From the NCBI RefSeq assembly GCF_003990975.1, contig NZ_RZJR01000018.1, positions 42,875 through 106,874 on the forward strand: DNA of 64,000 nucleotides, read 5' to 3'. Below are positions 43,295-51,209 of the stretch, in pieces. The notes under the pieces were generated by a model. It was given only the letters and a program-made list of their open reading frames with translations. It was not told the origin of the DNA and did not search any database. Position 1 is the stretch's first letter, and the number at the start of each line of letters is the position of its first letter. The stretch comes from Cohnella sp. AR92 (GTDB lineage Bacteria; Bacillota; Bacilli; Paenibacillales; Paenibacillaceae). The translations under genes and the position numbers were made by a program.

Positions 43295-43702
43295 ATGAAC
43301 AAGAAGTCTTATCTCTTTCTCGCGCTAGTCGCGATCGCAGCCGTTATCGCGCTGAGCGCATGCGGCAACAACAACAACAATAACTCCAACGCTTCCGGCT
43401 CCCCTTCGGCTAGCGCCAGCGCTCCGGCAGCAGGCGGCGAAGCTAAGGAAATCACGCTTAGCGCTAAGAGCTTTGAATTCGATCAACAAGATATTCAATT
43501 GCATGTTGGCGACACGGTAACTCTGACGTTCAAGAACACCGAAGGCAACCACGGCGTTGCTATTCCGGATCTGGGCATTAACCTGAAGAACGGCGAGTCC
43601 AAGACCTTCACGGTTGACAAGGCTGGCAAGTATGATTTCAACTGCTCCATCCAATGCGGTTCCGGTCATGACAACATGACGGGCACGATCACGGTATCCT
43701 AA
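43295..43702 (+). CDS. Cupredoxin lipoprotein with CuA-like site
   Basis: A 135-residue lipoprotein: lipobox LSAC (C23), Asn/Ser/Ala-rich linker (24-50), then one cupredoxin domain (51-135). Copper ligands are H86 (GNHGV) and, in the last loop, C117, C121, H125 and M128 (NCSIQCGSGHDNM). The spacing C-x3-C-x3-H-x2-M is that of the binuclear CuA centre of cytochrome oxidase subunit II and N2O reductase, not of a blue type-1 site, which has one Cys. It should be a one-electron carrier on the outer face of the membrane. It is divergent from the quinoprotein gene and probably its partner (inference). GGAGGA ribosome site. Confidence 0.9.
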   Translation: MNKKSYLFLALVAIAAVIALSACGNNNNNNSNASGSPSASASAPAAGGEAKEITLSAKSFEFDQQDIQLHVGDTVTLTFKNTEGNHGVAIPDLGINLKNGESKTFTVDKAGKYDFNCSIQCGSGHDNMTGTITVS

Positions 43703-43725
43703 TCGATATCTTGATGATGGGATAG

Positions 43726-43768
43726 AAAACCGGCATAAGGGAACTCCCCTTATGCCGGTTTTTGTTAT
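43726..43768 (+). terminator. Terminator of cupredoxin gene
   Basis: AAAACCGGCATAAGGG pairs with CCCTTATGCCGGTTTTT around a short loop; the T-run is part of the 3' arm. Confidence 0.9.
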
Positions 43769-43903
43769 TTCAATCATCCGTTTGGCGGTCTCTTATGCTT
43801 ACCTATGGGGCTTCATCAATATCTACTTATTTCTTCGATCGGTGCCGATCGCTCTTACTCGTTCTGCTCATTGAACGACACGGCTAACCGCTACCGGCTA
43901 ACG

Positions 43904-44089
43904 TCTAACGGAAATAGCAGCCCCTTACATGCCCAAAATAGAGCTCTTTAAATTCTAACGGAAATATGCGACGCTTAGAATGCATTTTAGCCTCGATAAG
44001 TGTAGTTATCGTCAAAATAAAGGCTCTGGCTTCCCTTAGAATTCAGAAGGCACCAATCTGGGCCTGTAACGGTCTCAAATTTCCGTTAC
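43904..44089. repeat. Copies of TCTAACGGAAATA repeat
   Basis: TCTAACGGAAATA occurs at 43904-43916 and 43954-43966 (50 bp apart), with inverted relatives at 44079-44088 (ATTTCCGTTA) and a TAACGG/CCGTTA pair at 44066-44088. A further partial copy (TCTAACGGAAT) lies near 33030. No gene is visible in 43770-44145. Confidence 0.55.
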
Positions 44090-44218
44090 GATTCGGAATA
44101 TCCATAATTCCCTAGCCCCCTAGTCGAACCGGGGTTAGCTTTTACGCAAAGAAGAGGCCGTCCCATAATTCATAGACTTATGGACAGCCCTGTCTTAAGG
44201 TTAGCGATTTAGATTTTG

Positions 44219-44340
44219 GAGGGATGTGTCTCCTGCCGGTTGCTGGTGCCGCCGTGAAATCGGATTGGGTAACCCCGTAACAAGGGAATTTCACGTCGGC
44301 AAAAGCAATCGCTTCGCTCCTCTAGGAGACACATGCCCTC
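44219..44340. repeat. Long imperfect hairpin inside IS left end
   Basis: GAGGGATGTGTCTCCT (44219-44234) pairs with 44324-44340 with one bulged base; inside, GCCGCCGTGAAAT (44248-44260) pairs with ATTTCACGTCGGC (44288-44300) with one mismatch, and GGGTAACCC caps it. The 122-nt unit looks like a nested MITE-like or structured-RNA element. Confidence 0.6.
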
Positions 44341-44447
44341 TTCTTTGTATCGCTTATTTAAGAAAAAAACGTTCCCCAAGACGCAAAGAAACCGTTCTTT
44401 GGTAAAATGGAGGTACCACCCAACCATTTACGAAAGGAACGGTTTCT

Positions 44448-45093
44448 TTGTACATTCACTATACCATGGACCAACTTTGCCTGCCAATGGACCTTGAGGA
44501 AGACATCCCTCCTCACCATCTTGTTCGTGTCGTCAACGAAGCGGTCAATCGTCTGGACGATCAGCAAGACCGATCCGGATGCGACGTTCATGCGCATGAA
44601 AGAGGATCACATGCGAAACGGCCAGCTCAAGCCGGGCTACTACGTGCAAATCGGGACGGAAGAGCAGTTCATTATCGGATACAGCCTGCATCAACGTCCA
44701 ACAGACACGCGCTGCCTCATCCCTCAAACCGCTCTTGTTAAGCTGCCGGGAACGGTCATTGCAGACGCTGGATATGGCGGAGAAGAAAACTACGCTTATC
44801 TGGAAGGCGAGCAGATCGAAAGCGTGGTCAAGTGCAGCACCTACCAATATCTGCAGTACAAGCAGCAAGCGAAGGAGAAACTCCGGAGCGAAGAAGGGTA
44901 TGCGCTAGCCGTCAAGCGGATGATTGAACCGGAGAGCGTGTTTGGACAAATAAAGAATAATCGGGGATTCCGGCGCTTCCTGCTTCGCGACTTGCCAAAA
45001 GTGAGCTTAGAGGTCGGGTGGCTTTCGCTTGCCCATAATCTGCTCAAGAAAGCGGCATTTGACGGAAAACGAACAATGACAGCGCAGGGATAA
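44448..45093 (+). pseudogene. IS1182-type transposase, internally deleted and frameshifted
   Basis: The N-terminal DUF772-like segment (YTMDQLCLPMDLEEDIPPHH, then VNEAVNRLDD) is in the frame of 44448. About 120 bases on, the sequence jumps to another frame encoding the C-terminal half of the same family (SKTDPDATFMRMKEDHMRNG; VIADAGYGGEENY; FGQIKNNRGFRRFLLR). In intact relatives roughly 150-200 residues, including the first catalytic Asp, lie between these parts. The junction is near 44558-44565. The Asp of DAGYGGEEN and the Glu of ESVFGQIKNN (second and third of the DDE triad) remain. It cannot encode an active transposase. Confidence 0.82.
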
Positions 45094-45195
45094 GTCTCCC
45101 TTGGGCTGTCATTGTTGATTTTAATCCATTTTTCTAAAGCAAGCTGTTCTCAAAGTGCGCTAGGACTTACTTTTGAGACAGCCTCTTCTTTGCTC

Positions 45196-46365
45196 TTATA
45201 CCTCTTCCACGCTTACCCAAGTTCCGCGTTCGATGGACAGATCGACCGCTTCCAGAACCTCTTGGCAACGGACTCCGTCCGCGAAAGTCGGAGTGAATGG
45301 CGTTCCGTTCGCCAGATGCTGCACGAATTCGTACGCGATGTGCACGAAGCCGTGCTCATAGCCGATGATGTGCCCGGTCGGCCACCAGTTGCCGGCATAC
45401 TTGTGCTCCGGCTCGGTTGCCAGCACGCGGCGGAAACCTGCCAGCTCCGGCTCATCCTCGCGGAAGTACACTTGGAGCTCGTTCAAGTTCTCCAGATCCC
45501 AACGAATCGTTCCCTTGCTGCCATGGATCTCGAAAGTGTTGTGGTTCTTGCGGCCCGTCGCGAAGCGGCTCGCCACGAAGATGCCCATGGCGCCGTTCTT
45601 GAAGTCCGCCAGGAAGGCCGTCGCGTCGTCTACCGTCACTTCGCCCTTCTCGGTCGAAGATGCCGTTCCCGACAAGCCGGCGGAGTTGACGAGGACCGGA
45701 CGCTCCTTGACGAACGTGCGGTTGTGGCCGATGACCCGGTCGAACTCGCCGATCAGGAAGCGCGCGAGGTCAATGCTGTGCGCGTTGATGTCGCCGTGCG
45801 CGCCGGAGCCGGCGATCTCCTTCTTCAAACGCCAAGCGAGCGGCGTCTCCGGATCGACGAGCCAATCCTGAAGGTAGGTCGCGCGATAATGATGAATCTC
45901 GCCCAGCTTGCCGCTGTCGATAATCTTCTTCGCGAGCTGAACCGCCGGCAGGAAGCGATAGTTGAAGCAGATGCCGTGCTTCACTCCCGCTTGCTCCGCC
46001 GCTTGAAGCATCTCGCGGGCGTCCGATAGATTCAGCGCGAGCGGCTTCTCGCAGAAGACGTGCTTGCCTTCGGCGATAGCGGCAAGCGTGATCTCCTTGT
46101 GCGCATCGCTCGGCGCGTTGATATCGATGAAGTCGATATCGTCGCGTTTGACCAGCTTGCGCCAATCCGTCTCGTAGCCTTCCCAGCCGAACTTGTCCGC
46201 CGCGGCTTTGACGCCCTCCTCGTCCCGGCCGCAGATCGCCTTCATGACGACCTCCGCATCCGGCTCGAAGAACATGTTCACTTGCTTATAAGCGTTGCTA
46301 TGGGCTTTGCCCATGAATTTATAGCCGACCATTCCGACGTTCACTTTCTTGCTTACGCCCACCAC
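45196..46365 (-). CDS. Gfo/Idh/MocA-family oxidoreductase
   Basis: A 389-residue NAD(P)-dependent sugar or polyol dehydrogenase. The Rossmann domain (about 8-130) has VGMVGYKFMGKAH and the catalytic-loop motif CEKPLAL; the C-terminal alpha/beta domain contains SGAHGDINAHSIDLARF with conserved acidic and His residues of the active site. The GTG start overlaps the upstream isomerase gene by 13 bases, so the two are translationally coupled. Substrate cannot be told; inositol-like or keto-sugar conversion is typical for such pairs. The IS right end abuts its stop codon without damaging it. Confidence 0.88.
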   Translation of the reverse strand: MVGVSKKVNVGMVGYKFMGKAHSNAYKQVNMFFEPDAEVVMKAICGRDEEGVKAAADKFGWEGYETDWRKLVKRDDIDFIDINAPSDAHKEITLAAIAEGKHVFCEKPLALNLSDAREMLQAAEQAGVKHGICFNYRFLPAVQLAKKIIDSGKLGEIHHYRATYLQDWLVDPETPLAWRLKKEIAGSGAHGDINAHSIDLARFLIGEFDRVIGHNRTFVKERPVLVNSAGLSGTASSTEKGEVTVDDATAFLADFKNGAMGIFVASRFATGRKNHNTFEIHGSKGTIRWDLENLNELQVYFREDEPELAGFRRVLATEPEHKYAGNWWPTGHIIGYEHGFVHIAYEFVQHLANGTPFTPTFADGVRCQEVLEAVDLSIERGTWVSVEEV

Positions 46366-47315
46366 ATCTCACCAGCGCTTTCTTTGAGGATAAGTCCGTT
46401 CAGGAAGCTTGCCGCTTTCGTGAAGCCTTCGTTTACGCTCATCAATCCGTCCTCGTGCTCGATGCTGATTGCTCCGTCATAGCCGATCACGCGAAGCGTG
46501 CTGACAAGAGACTTCCAGAACTCGTCGTCATGCCCGTAACCGACCGTGCGGAACACGAAGGAACGATTCAGGATATCGCCGTAATGCTTCGTATCGAGCA
46601 CTCCGTTCAGGGCCGTGTTGCGGGCATCGATCTTCGTATCCTTGGCATGCACGTGATAGATGGAATCTCCAAGCGCCTTCACGCACTCGATCGGGTCCAT
46701 GCCCTGCCAGAACAAGTGGGACGGATCGAAGTTGACGCCGATATTGTCGCCGGCTTCGCGGCGCAGCCTTAGAGCCGTCTCCGTATTATAGACGAGGAAG
46801 CCGGGATGCGATTCGATCGCGACCTTCACCCCATGCTTGCGGCAGAAAGCGGACTGTTCCTTCCAATAAGGGATGGCGACTTCGTTCCATTGCCATTCGA
46901 GCACCTTGAGGAAGTCCTCCGGCCATGGGCACGTTACCCACGAAGGGTACTTCGAATTCGGCGATTCTCCCGGGCATCCCGAGAACGTAATCACCGTGTC
47001 GACTCCAAGCTTCTCCGCGAGCTGAACCGTTGCGACGAAGTCGTCGTGGTGTTTTTTGGCTACGCTTTCATCCGGGTGCAGCGGATTGCCGTGGCAGCTG
47101 AGCGCGCTGATCGTCAAGCCGCGGGATTCGACGGCTTCTTTAATGCGCTTGATTTGAGCTTCATCGTTCAAAATGGCAGCCGCATTCACATGCGCGGTTC
47201 CCGGGAAGCCTCCCGTACCCAACTCGACGGCCTGGATCCCGGCCGACTTCGCGGTATCCAGAGCCTGCTCCAACGATTGCTCTCCGAACAAAACCAAGAA
47301 AACGCCAAGCTTCAT
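46353..47315 (-). CDS. Sugar phosphate isomerase/epimerase-type TIM barrel
   Basis: A 320-residue xylose-isomerase-like barrel (AP endonuclease 2 family). Metal-binding residues are recognisable in AIESHPG, NFDPSHLFWQG, YHVHAKDTKI and SIEHED. Relatives include IolE/IolI and D-psicose/tagatose epimerases. The ATG at 47315 has AAGGTGAT six bases upstream; three codons earlier another start is possible. It is followed, with overlap, by an oxidoreductase of a family that often acts on the same ketosugar or inositol intermediate. Confidence 0.88.
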   Translation of the reverse strand: MKLGVFLVLFGEQSLEQALDTAKSAGIQAVELGTGGFPGTAHVNAAAILNDEAQIKRIKEAVESRGLTISALSCHGNPLHPDESVAKKHHDDFVATVQLAEKLGVDTVITFSGCPGESPNSKYPSWVTCPWPEDFLKVLEWQWNEVAIPYWKEQSAFCRKHGVKVAIESHPGFLVYNTETALRLRREAGDNIGVNFDPSHLFWQGMDPIECVKALGDSIYHVHAKDTKIDARNTALNGVLDTKHYGDILNRSFVFRTVGYGHDDEFWKSLVSTLRVIGYDGAISIEHEDGLMSVNEGFTKAASFLNGLILKESAGEMWWA

Positions 47316-47451
47316 CAAGATCACCTTGCCCTTCGGAAATAATGTGGTTCTTTATGGCAACAAGCCTAGTTTACTATGAGTATTAAGCTCTGTCATCTAT
47401 CCTTCCGACCTAACCCGCCTGTCCGATCCTGTCATCATTGCCCGGGCAATG

Positions 47452-48522
47452 TCAGACGAACGAAACGGCTTGGCCCTTGGCCGAGGACTCATAGACGGCT
47501 TCCAGAATTTCTTGCACGACCAACGCTTGCTTCGCCGTGACGACCGGGTCCGTATCGTTCAGGATCGAATCAATCCAGGCGCGCGCCTCGCGCTCCGCGG
47601 AATCGTTCGGAGCCTCGCTGTTCCACTGGTCGCCAAGGACGATCTCCTTCGTGTACAAGTGGCCGTGCTCTTCCCCGTTGATTCGCAAGCCGTTCTTCAT
47701 GTCGGCTCCCGCCTTGGTTCCGCTCAGCGTAACCTTCGCCTCGTCCACATCCAGCGTATTGAGCGCCCAGCTCGATTCGAGCCAGATCGATGCGCCGTTC
47801 TTCATCGTGATCATCGCGAACGCGGAATCCTCGACGGTGAACTTGGCCGGATCCCAGTTGCCCCAAGCGTTGGCCGGACTGCCCTGCTCCGCCAGCTTGC
47901 GGTAAGTCGTGCCCAATACATGCTTCGGCTCGTAATTGTCCATCATCCATAGCGCTAGATCGAGCGCATGCGTTCCGATATCGATCAGCGGACCTCCGCC
48001 TTGCTTCTCTTTATCCAGGAACACTCCCCAAGTCGGAACGGCGCGACGGCGAACGGCATGGGCTTTGGCCATGTAGATCTCGCCAAGCTGTCCCTGGCGG
48101 CACGCTTCCTTCAACCAGCGGCTGTCGGCGCGGAATCGGTTCTGGTACGCGATGCTCAGCTTGCGGCCCGTTCTCTCGGCTGTCTCCAGCATCCGGCGCG
48201 CGTCCTCGGACGTCTTGGCCATCGGCTTCTCGCAGAGAACGTGCTTGCCCGCTTCCATCGCCGCGATCGAGATCTCCGCATGCGTATCGTTCGGGGTACA
48301 CACGTGAACCACTTGGATATCCGGGTCGTTCAGAAGCTCCTGCACGCTGGTATAAACCTTGGCATCGGGAGTGCCGAACTTCTCTTTGGCGTCGGCGGCT
48401 CTATCTGCGGATACGTCGAAGAACGCCTTCAACCGAACTTCTGGGATTTTGGCCAGCGATGGAAAATGCTTGCCATATGCGATACCTCCGCAACCGATCA
48501 TGCCTACATGAACTACGCTCAC
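47452..48522 (-). CDS. Gfo/Idh/MocA-family oxidoreductase
   Basis: A 356-residue dehydrogenase: Rossmann motif VGMIGCGGIAYGKHF, catalytic loop CEKPMAKT, C-terminal domain with GGGPLIDIGTHALDLALW. It resembles the oxidoreductase at 45196 in fold but is clearly diverged. It is separated by about 140 bp from the isomerase operon downstream and lies divergent to an AraC regulator, which probably controls it. Confidence 0.9.
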   Translation of the reverse strand: MSVVHVGMIGCGGIAYGKHFPSLAKIPEVRLKAFFDVSADRAADAKEKFGTPDAKVYTSVQELLNDPDIQVVHVCTPNDTHAEISIAAMEAGKHVLCEKPMAKTSEDARRMLETAERTGRKLSIAYQNRFRADSRWLKEACRQGQLGEIYMAKAHAVRRRAVPTWGVFLDKEKQGGGPLIDIGTHALDLALWMMDNYEPKHVLGTTYRKLAEQGSPANAWGNWDPAKFTVEDSAFAMITMKNGASIWLESSWALNTLDVDEAKVTLSGTKAGADMKNGLRINGEEHGHLYTKEIVLGDQWNSEAPNDSAEREARAWIDSILNDTDPVVTAKQALVVQEILEAVYESSAKGQAVSFV

Positions 48523-48652
48523 TTTTTTGTCCTCCTTGCAAGTATGCTTGTTCTCTTCTACAATTCAAGTATAGCAACTTTATGAGGGATTCCCATTGCT
48601 TATGATGGGACTGCATTATGCTATTTTGTCATTAGGGAGGGCAACATTCGAC

Positions 48653-49522
48653 ATGCAGGCCGTACAGGAAAAGATCAATTACGAGAACCCGCTCCTCTCC
48701 ATTAAAGTCTGGGAAGCGACCAGGGCTCCGCACGTTCTCTTCGACTGGCATCATCATCCGGAATGCGAGCTGCTGTTGATCCAGAGCGGACGGCTGGACG
48801 TCGAGGTTGCCGGCGAGCTTCATCCGCTGACTCCGGGTGACGTCATCGTTCTCGGAAGCTCCCAACTGCATCGGGATCGAAGCCAGGAAGACAAAGCGCA
48901 ATATATCGTTCTTCAGTTCGATCTCCAGACGTTCTTCGACCAGAGCACGATTCCGTACCTGCAATACTTCAACGAGACCAAGGTTCCGCTCAGCACGATG
49001 AATTATATTTTCCGCGAGAACCCTTCCGCCAGGCGGGAGGTCTCCGAATGCATAGAGGAGATTCACCGGGAGACGCTTCGCAAGGACAGCGGCTACGAGC
49101 TGGCCGTCAACCTGCTGATCAAGAAAATCCTTCTCGTGCTGATCCGCAGCGATAGTCAAGGGCTGCTCGCCAATCAGGACCGGGTCGAACGGATTCGCCT
49201 GAAGCCGGTGCTCGATTACGTGGAAGACAGCATCGGCGATCGCGTCAGCGTGGAGGACGCATGCCGTCTCGCCAATATGAGCTATTATTATTTCGTTAAA
49301 TTTTTCAAGAAGAACATGGGGTTATCCTTCACGGAGTACGTTAATTTTCGCAAAATAAAACGGGCGGAGCAGCTCCTGTTGACGAGGGACTTAAGCATCA
49401 GCGAGGTTGGCGATCTGACCGGCATGCCGAACATGGCTCACTTCTACAAGATGTTCAAGCGCTTTAACCAGTGCTCGCCCAAGGAATTCCAGAAGAAGAT
49501 GCTCGCTTGGGGTCGCCAATGA
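48653..49522 (+). CDS. AraC-family transcriptional regulator
   Basis: A 289-residue regulator: N-terminal cupin (FDWHHHPECELLLIQSGR; LTPGDVIVLGSSQLHRD) and C-terminal two-HTH domain (VEDACRLANMSYYYFVKFFK; SEVGDLTGMPNMAHFYKMFK). The HHHPE pattern is typical of sugar-sensing AraC cupins. I favour ATG 48653, ten bases after GGGAGGG; earlier in-frame TTG/ATG codons at 48596-48605 would add 17-19 residues and cannot be excluded. Divergent from the oxidoreductase at 47452. Confidence 0.87.
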   Translation: MQAVQEKINYENPLLSIKVWEATRAPHVLFDWHHHPECELLLIQSGRLDVEVAGELHPLTPGDVIVLGSSQLHRDRSQEDKAQYIVLQFDLQTFFDQSTIPYLQYFNETKVPLSTMNYIFRENPSARREVSECIEEIHRETLRKDSGYELAVNLLIKKILLVLIRSDSQGLLANQDRVERIRLKPVLDYVEDSIGDRVSVEDACRLANMSYYYFVKFFKKNMGLSFTEYVNFRKIKRAEQLLLTRDLSISEVGDLTGMPNMAHFYKMFKRFNQCSPKEFQKKMLAWGRQ

Positions 49523-49551
49523 GCCGGAAGCGGAAGCAGGAAACATTCGGA

Positions 49552-49595
49552 ACGATATAGAAACAGCTCCTTGGCTGTCTCTATATCGTTTTTTT
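49552..49595 (+). terminator. Terminator of AraC gene
   Basis: ACGATATAGAAACAGC pairs with GCTGTCTCTATATCGT (one bulge) and ends in TTTTTTT. Confidence 0.9.
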
Positions 49596-49648
49596 AATGG
49601 AACCGTTCCGTTCTGCTTCTTCTTTCCAATACTGGATTATTTTCATCA

Positions 49649-49710
49649 TTGAGCCCAATGTTGGCTTCTGGGTATATTAATTTAGTCGCCTGCCACGGCA
49701 GTCGGCTAAA
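49649..49710 (+). promoter_or_regulatory. Promoter and +1 hairpin of amino-acid importer
   Basis: TTGAGC (49649-49654), 18-bp spacer, TATATT (49673-49678). Immediately after, 49681-49710 is a near-perfect stem (TTTAGTCGCCTGCC pairing with GGCAGTCGGCTAAA) that would sit at the transcript's 5' end; either an operator or an mRNA 5' hairpin. Confidence 0.55.
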
Positions 49711-49736
49711 TCGCAAGCTGGAAGTGGGTTTGAAAG

Positions 49737-51209
49737 TTGACATTAAAGCATGATTCCATACGCCGGGCGCTTACCGCCCTTGCCTGCCTTCTTGTTCTCG
49801 CAGGCTGTTTGGTCGTTCCGGGCGCTTCTGTCCCGCCCACCGCGAATGCGGCGGCGAAGACGATCACGATGGGAACCTCGCCGGACTATCCTCCCTATGA
49901 GAATGTGGATGCCGCGGCCGGGGGCAAGATCGTCGGTCTGGATATCGATATCGCACAAGCGATCGCGGACAAGCTCGGCTATGAGCTGAAGATCGCTCCT
50001 TCCGACTTCGACGGGCTGATCGCCGCGCTTCAATCCAAGCGGGTCGACTTCGTCATGTCGGGCATGTCCGTCACCGAGGAACGGAAGAAGAGCGTCGATT
50101 TCTCCGACACGTATTACGTGGCGAGCAACACGATCGTGTCCAGGCAAGACTCCGGGCTCAATACGTTAGAGGATTTGGCCGGCAAGAAAGTCGGCGTTCA
50201 GCTCGGTTCCACCCAAGAGAAGGTCGTCTCGGAGATCGAGAATCCGACGGTCTTGAAGCTGAACAAGATTCCCGATCTGATTCAAGCGCTGAAGGCGAAT
50301 CGAGTCGATGCCGTTATCGTCGAAGACGCCGTTGCCGCCGGGTATGCCCAGTCCAACAACGACCTGAACATCGCCATGATTCCTGCGGGAGACAGCGGCG
50401 AAGGGTACGCGATCGCCTTCCCCAAAGGGTCCGAACTGAGCGCGCCGTTTAACGAAGCCCTGCAGGAGATGAAGAACGACGGTTCTCTCCGGCAGATGAT
50501 CGACAAGTGGTTCGGCACGAAGTCCACCGTCGGTAGCAAAGTCGGCGGCGGCTGGCTGCATTTCGACCGGATCGGGAGCTACATGGGCTATCTGCTCCGG
50601 GGCATCTACGTCACGCTGCTATTCACGCTAGTCTCCGCGGCGTTCGGCTTCGTCTGGGGCGGCATCCTGTCCTTGTTCAAGCTATCCAAGGTTGCCGTGC
50701 TCCGAGGCTTCTCGACCGTCTATACGTCGGTGTTCCGCGGAACGCCTCTTCTGCTGCAGCTGGCATTGATCTATTATGCCATTCCGCAGCTGACGGGCTA
50801 CAACATTCCGGCGCTTCTTGCCGCCGGCTTGGCCTTCGGCTTGAATTCCGCCGCTTACTTGTCCGAGACGATCCGCGGCGGCATCATGGCCGTCGACAAG
50901 GGACAGCGAGAAGCGGCCTTGTCGCTCGGCATCCCCTATCGGACGATGATGTTCAGCATCATCATGCCGCAAGCGGTCAAGAACATCCTGCCCGCGCTCG
51001 TCAACGAGTGCGTCGCTCTCGTGAAGGAATCCTCCCTCGTATCGGTCATCGGCGTGGCGGACCTGATGAGAAGAGCGAACGTCGTGCAGGCGAATACGTT
51101 CTTGGCGTTCGAGCCGCTGCTCGTCGTCGGAGCCATCTACTACGTGCTGGTGCTCGCGCTCACTTCGGTCGCCAGACTGCTTGAAAGGAGAATGCGCCGC
51201 AGTGATTAA
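49737..51209 (+). CDS. Amino-acid ABC importer, fused binding protein and permease
   Basis: A 490-residue fusion. Residues 1-24 form a signal/lipoprotein-like segment (LVLAGC); about 42-265 are a family-3 solute-binding domain (GTSPDYPPYE; GLDIDIAQAIADKLGYEL; SGMSVTEERKKSVDFS), and about 280-490 a GlnP/HisM-type permease (GIYVTLLFTLV; FRGTPLLLQL; EAALSLGIPYRTMM as ATPase-coupling loop). Such fusions tether the binding domain to the channel and import polar amino acids such as Gln or Arg. Start is a TTG; weak GGAAGTGGG upstream. The ATPase gene overlaps its stop. Confidence 0.92.
   Translation: MTLKHDSIRRALTALACLLVLAGCLVVPGASVPPTANAAAKTITMGTSPDYPPYENVDAAAGGKIVGLDIDIAQAIADKLGYELKIAPSDFDGLIAALQSKRVDFVMSGMSVTEERKKSVDFSDTYYVASNTIVSRQDSGLNTLEDLAGKKVGVQLGSTQEKVVSEIENPTVLKLNKIPDLIQALKANRVDAVIVEDAVAAGYAQSNNDLNIAMIPAGDSGEGYAIAFPKGSELSAPFNEALQEMKNDGSLRQMIDKWFGTKSTVGSKVGGGWLHFDRIGSYMGYLLRGIYVTLLFTLVSAAFGFVWGGILSLFKLSKVAVLRGFSTVYTSVFRGTPLLLQLALIYYAIPQLTGYNIPALLAAGLAFGLNSAAYLSETIRGGIMAVDKGQREAALSLGIPYRTMMFSIIMPQAVKNILPALVNECVALVKESSLVSVIGVADLMRRANVVQANTFLAFEPLLVVGAIYYVLVLALTSVARLLERRMRRSD

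Larger units (their letters stand above)
44146..45193 (+). mobile_element. Decayed IS1182-family element
   Basis: Imperfect terminal inverted repeats of 20 bp (18 matches): left 44146-44165 starting GCAAAGAAGAGGC, right 45174-45193, its reverse complement. The interior holds a broken transposase (44448-45093), a terminator-like hairpin (45075-45116) and a long hairpin near the left end. The 1048-bp length is well below the usual 1.6-1.9 kb of this family, fitting an internal deletion. I see no target-site duplication. The right end lies three bases from the stop codon of the next gene. Confidence 0.75.

Noticed and set aside
44407..45093. A complete 228-codon transposase reading from 44407
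   Set aside because: Its first 50 codons are a wrong-frame reading of the true N-terminus (frame of 44448); only the part after the junction matches a transposase.
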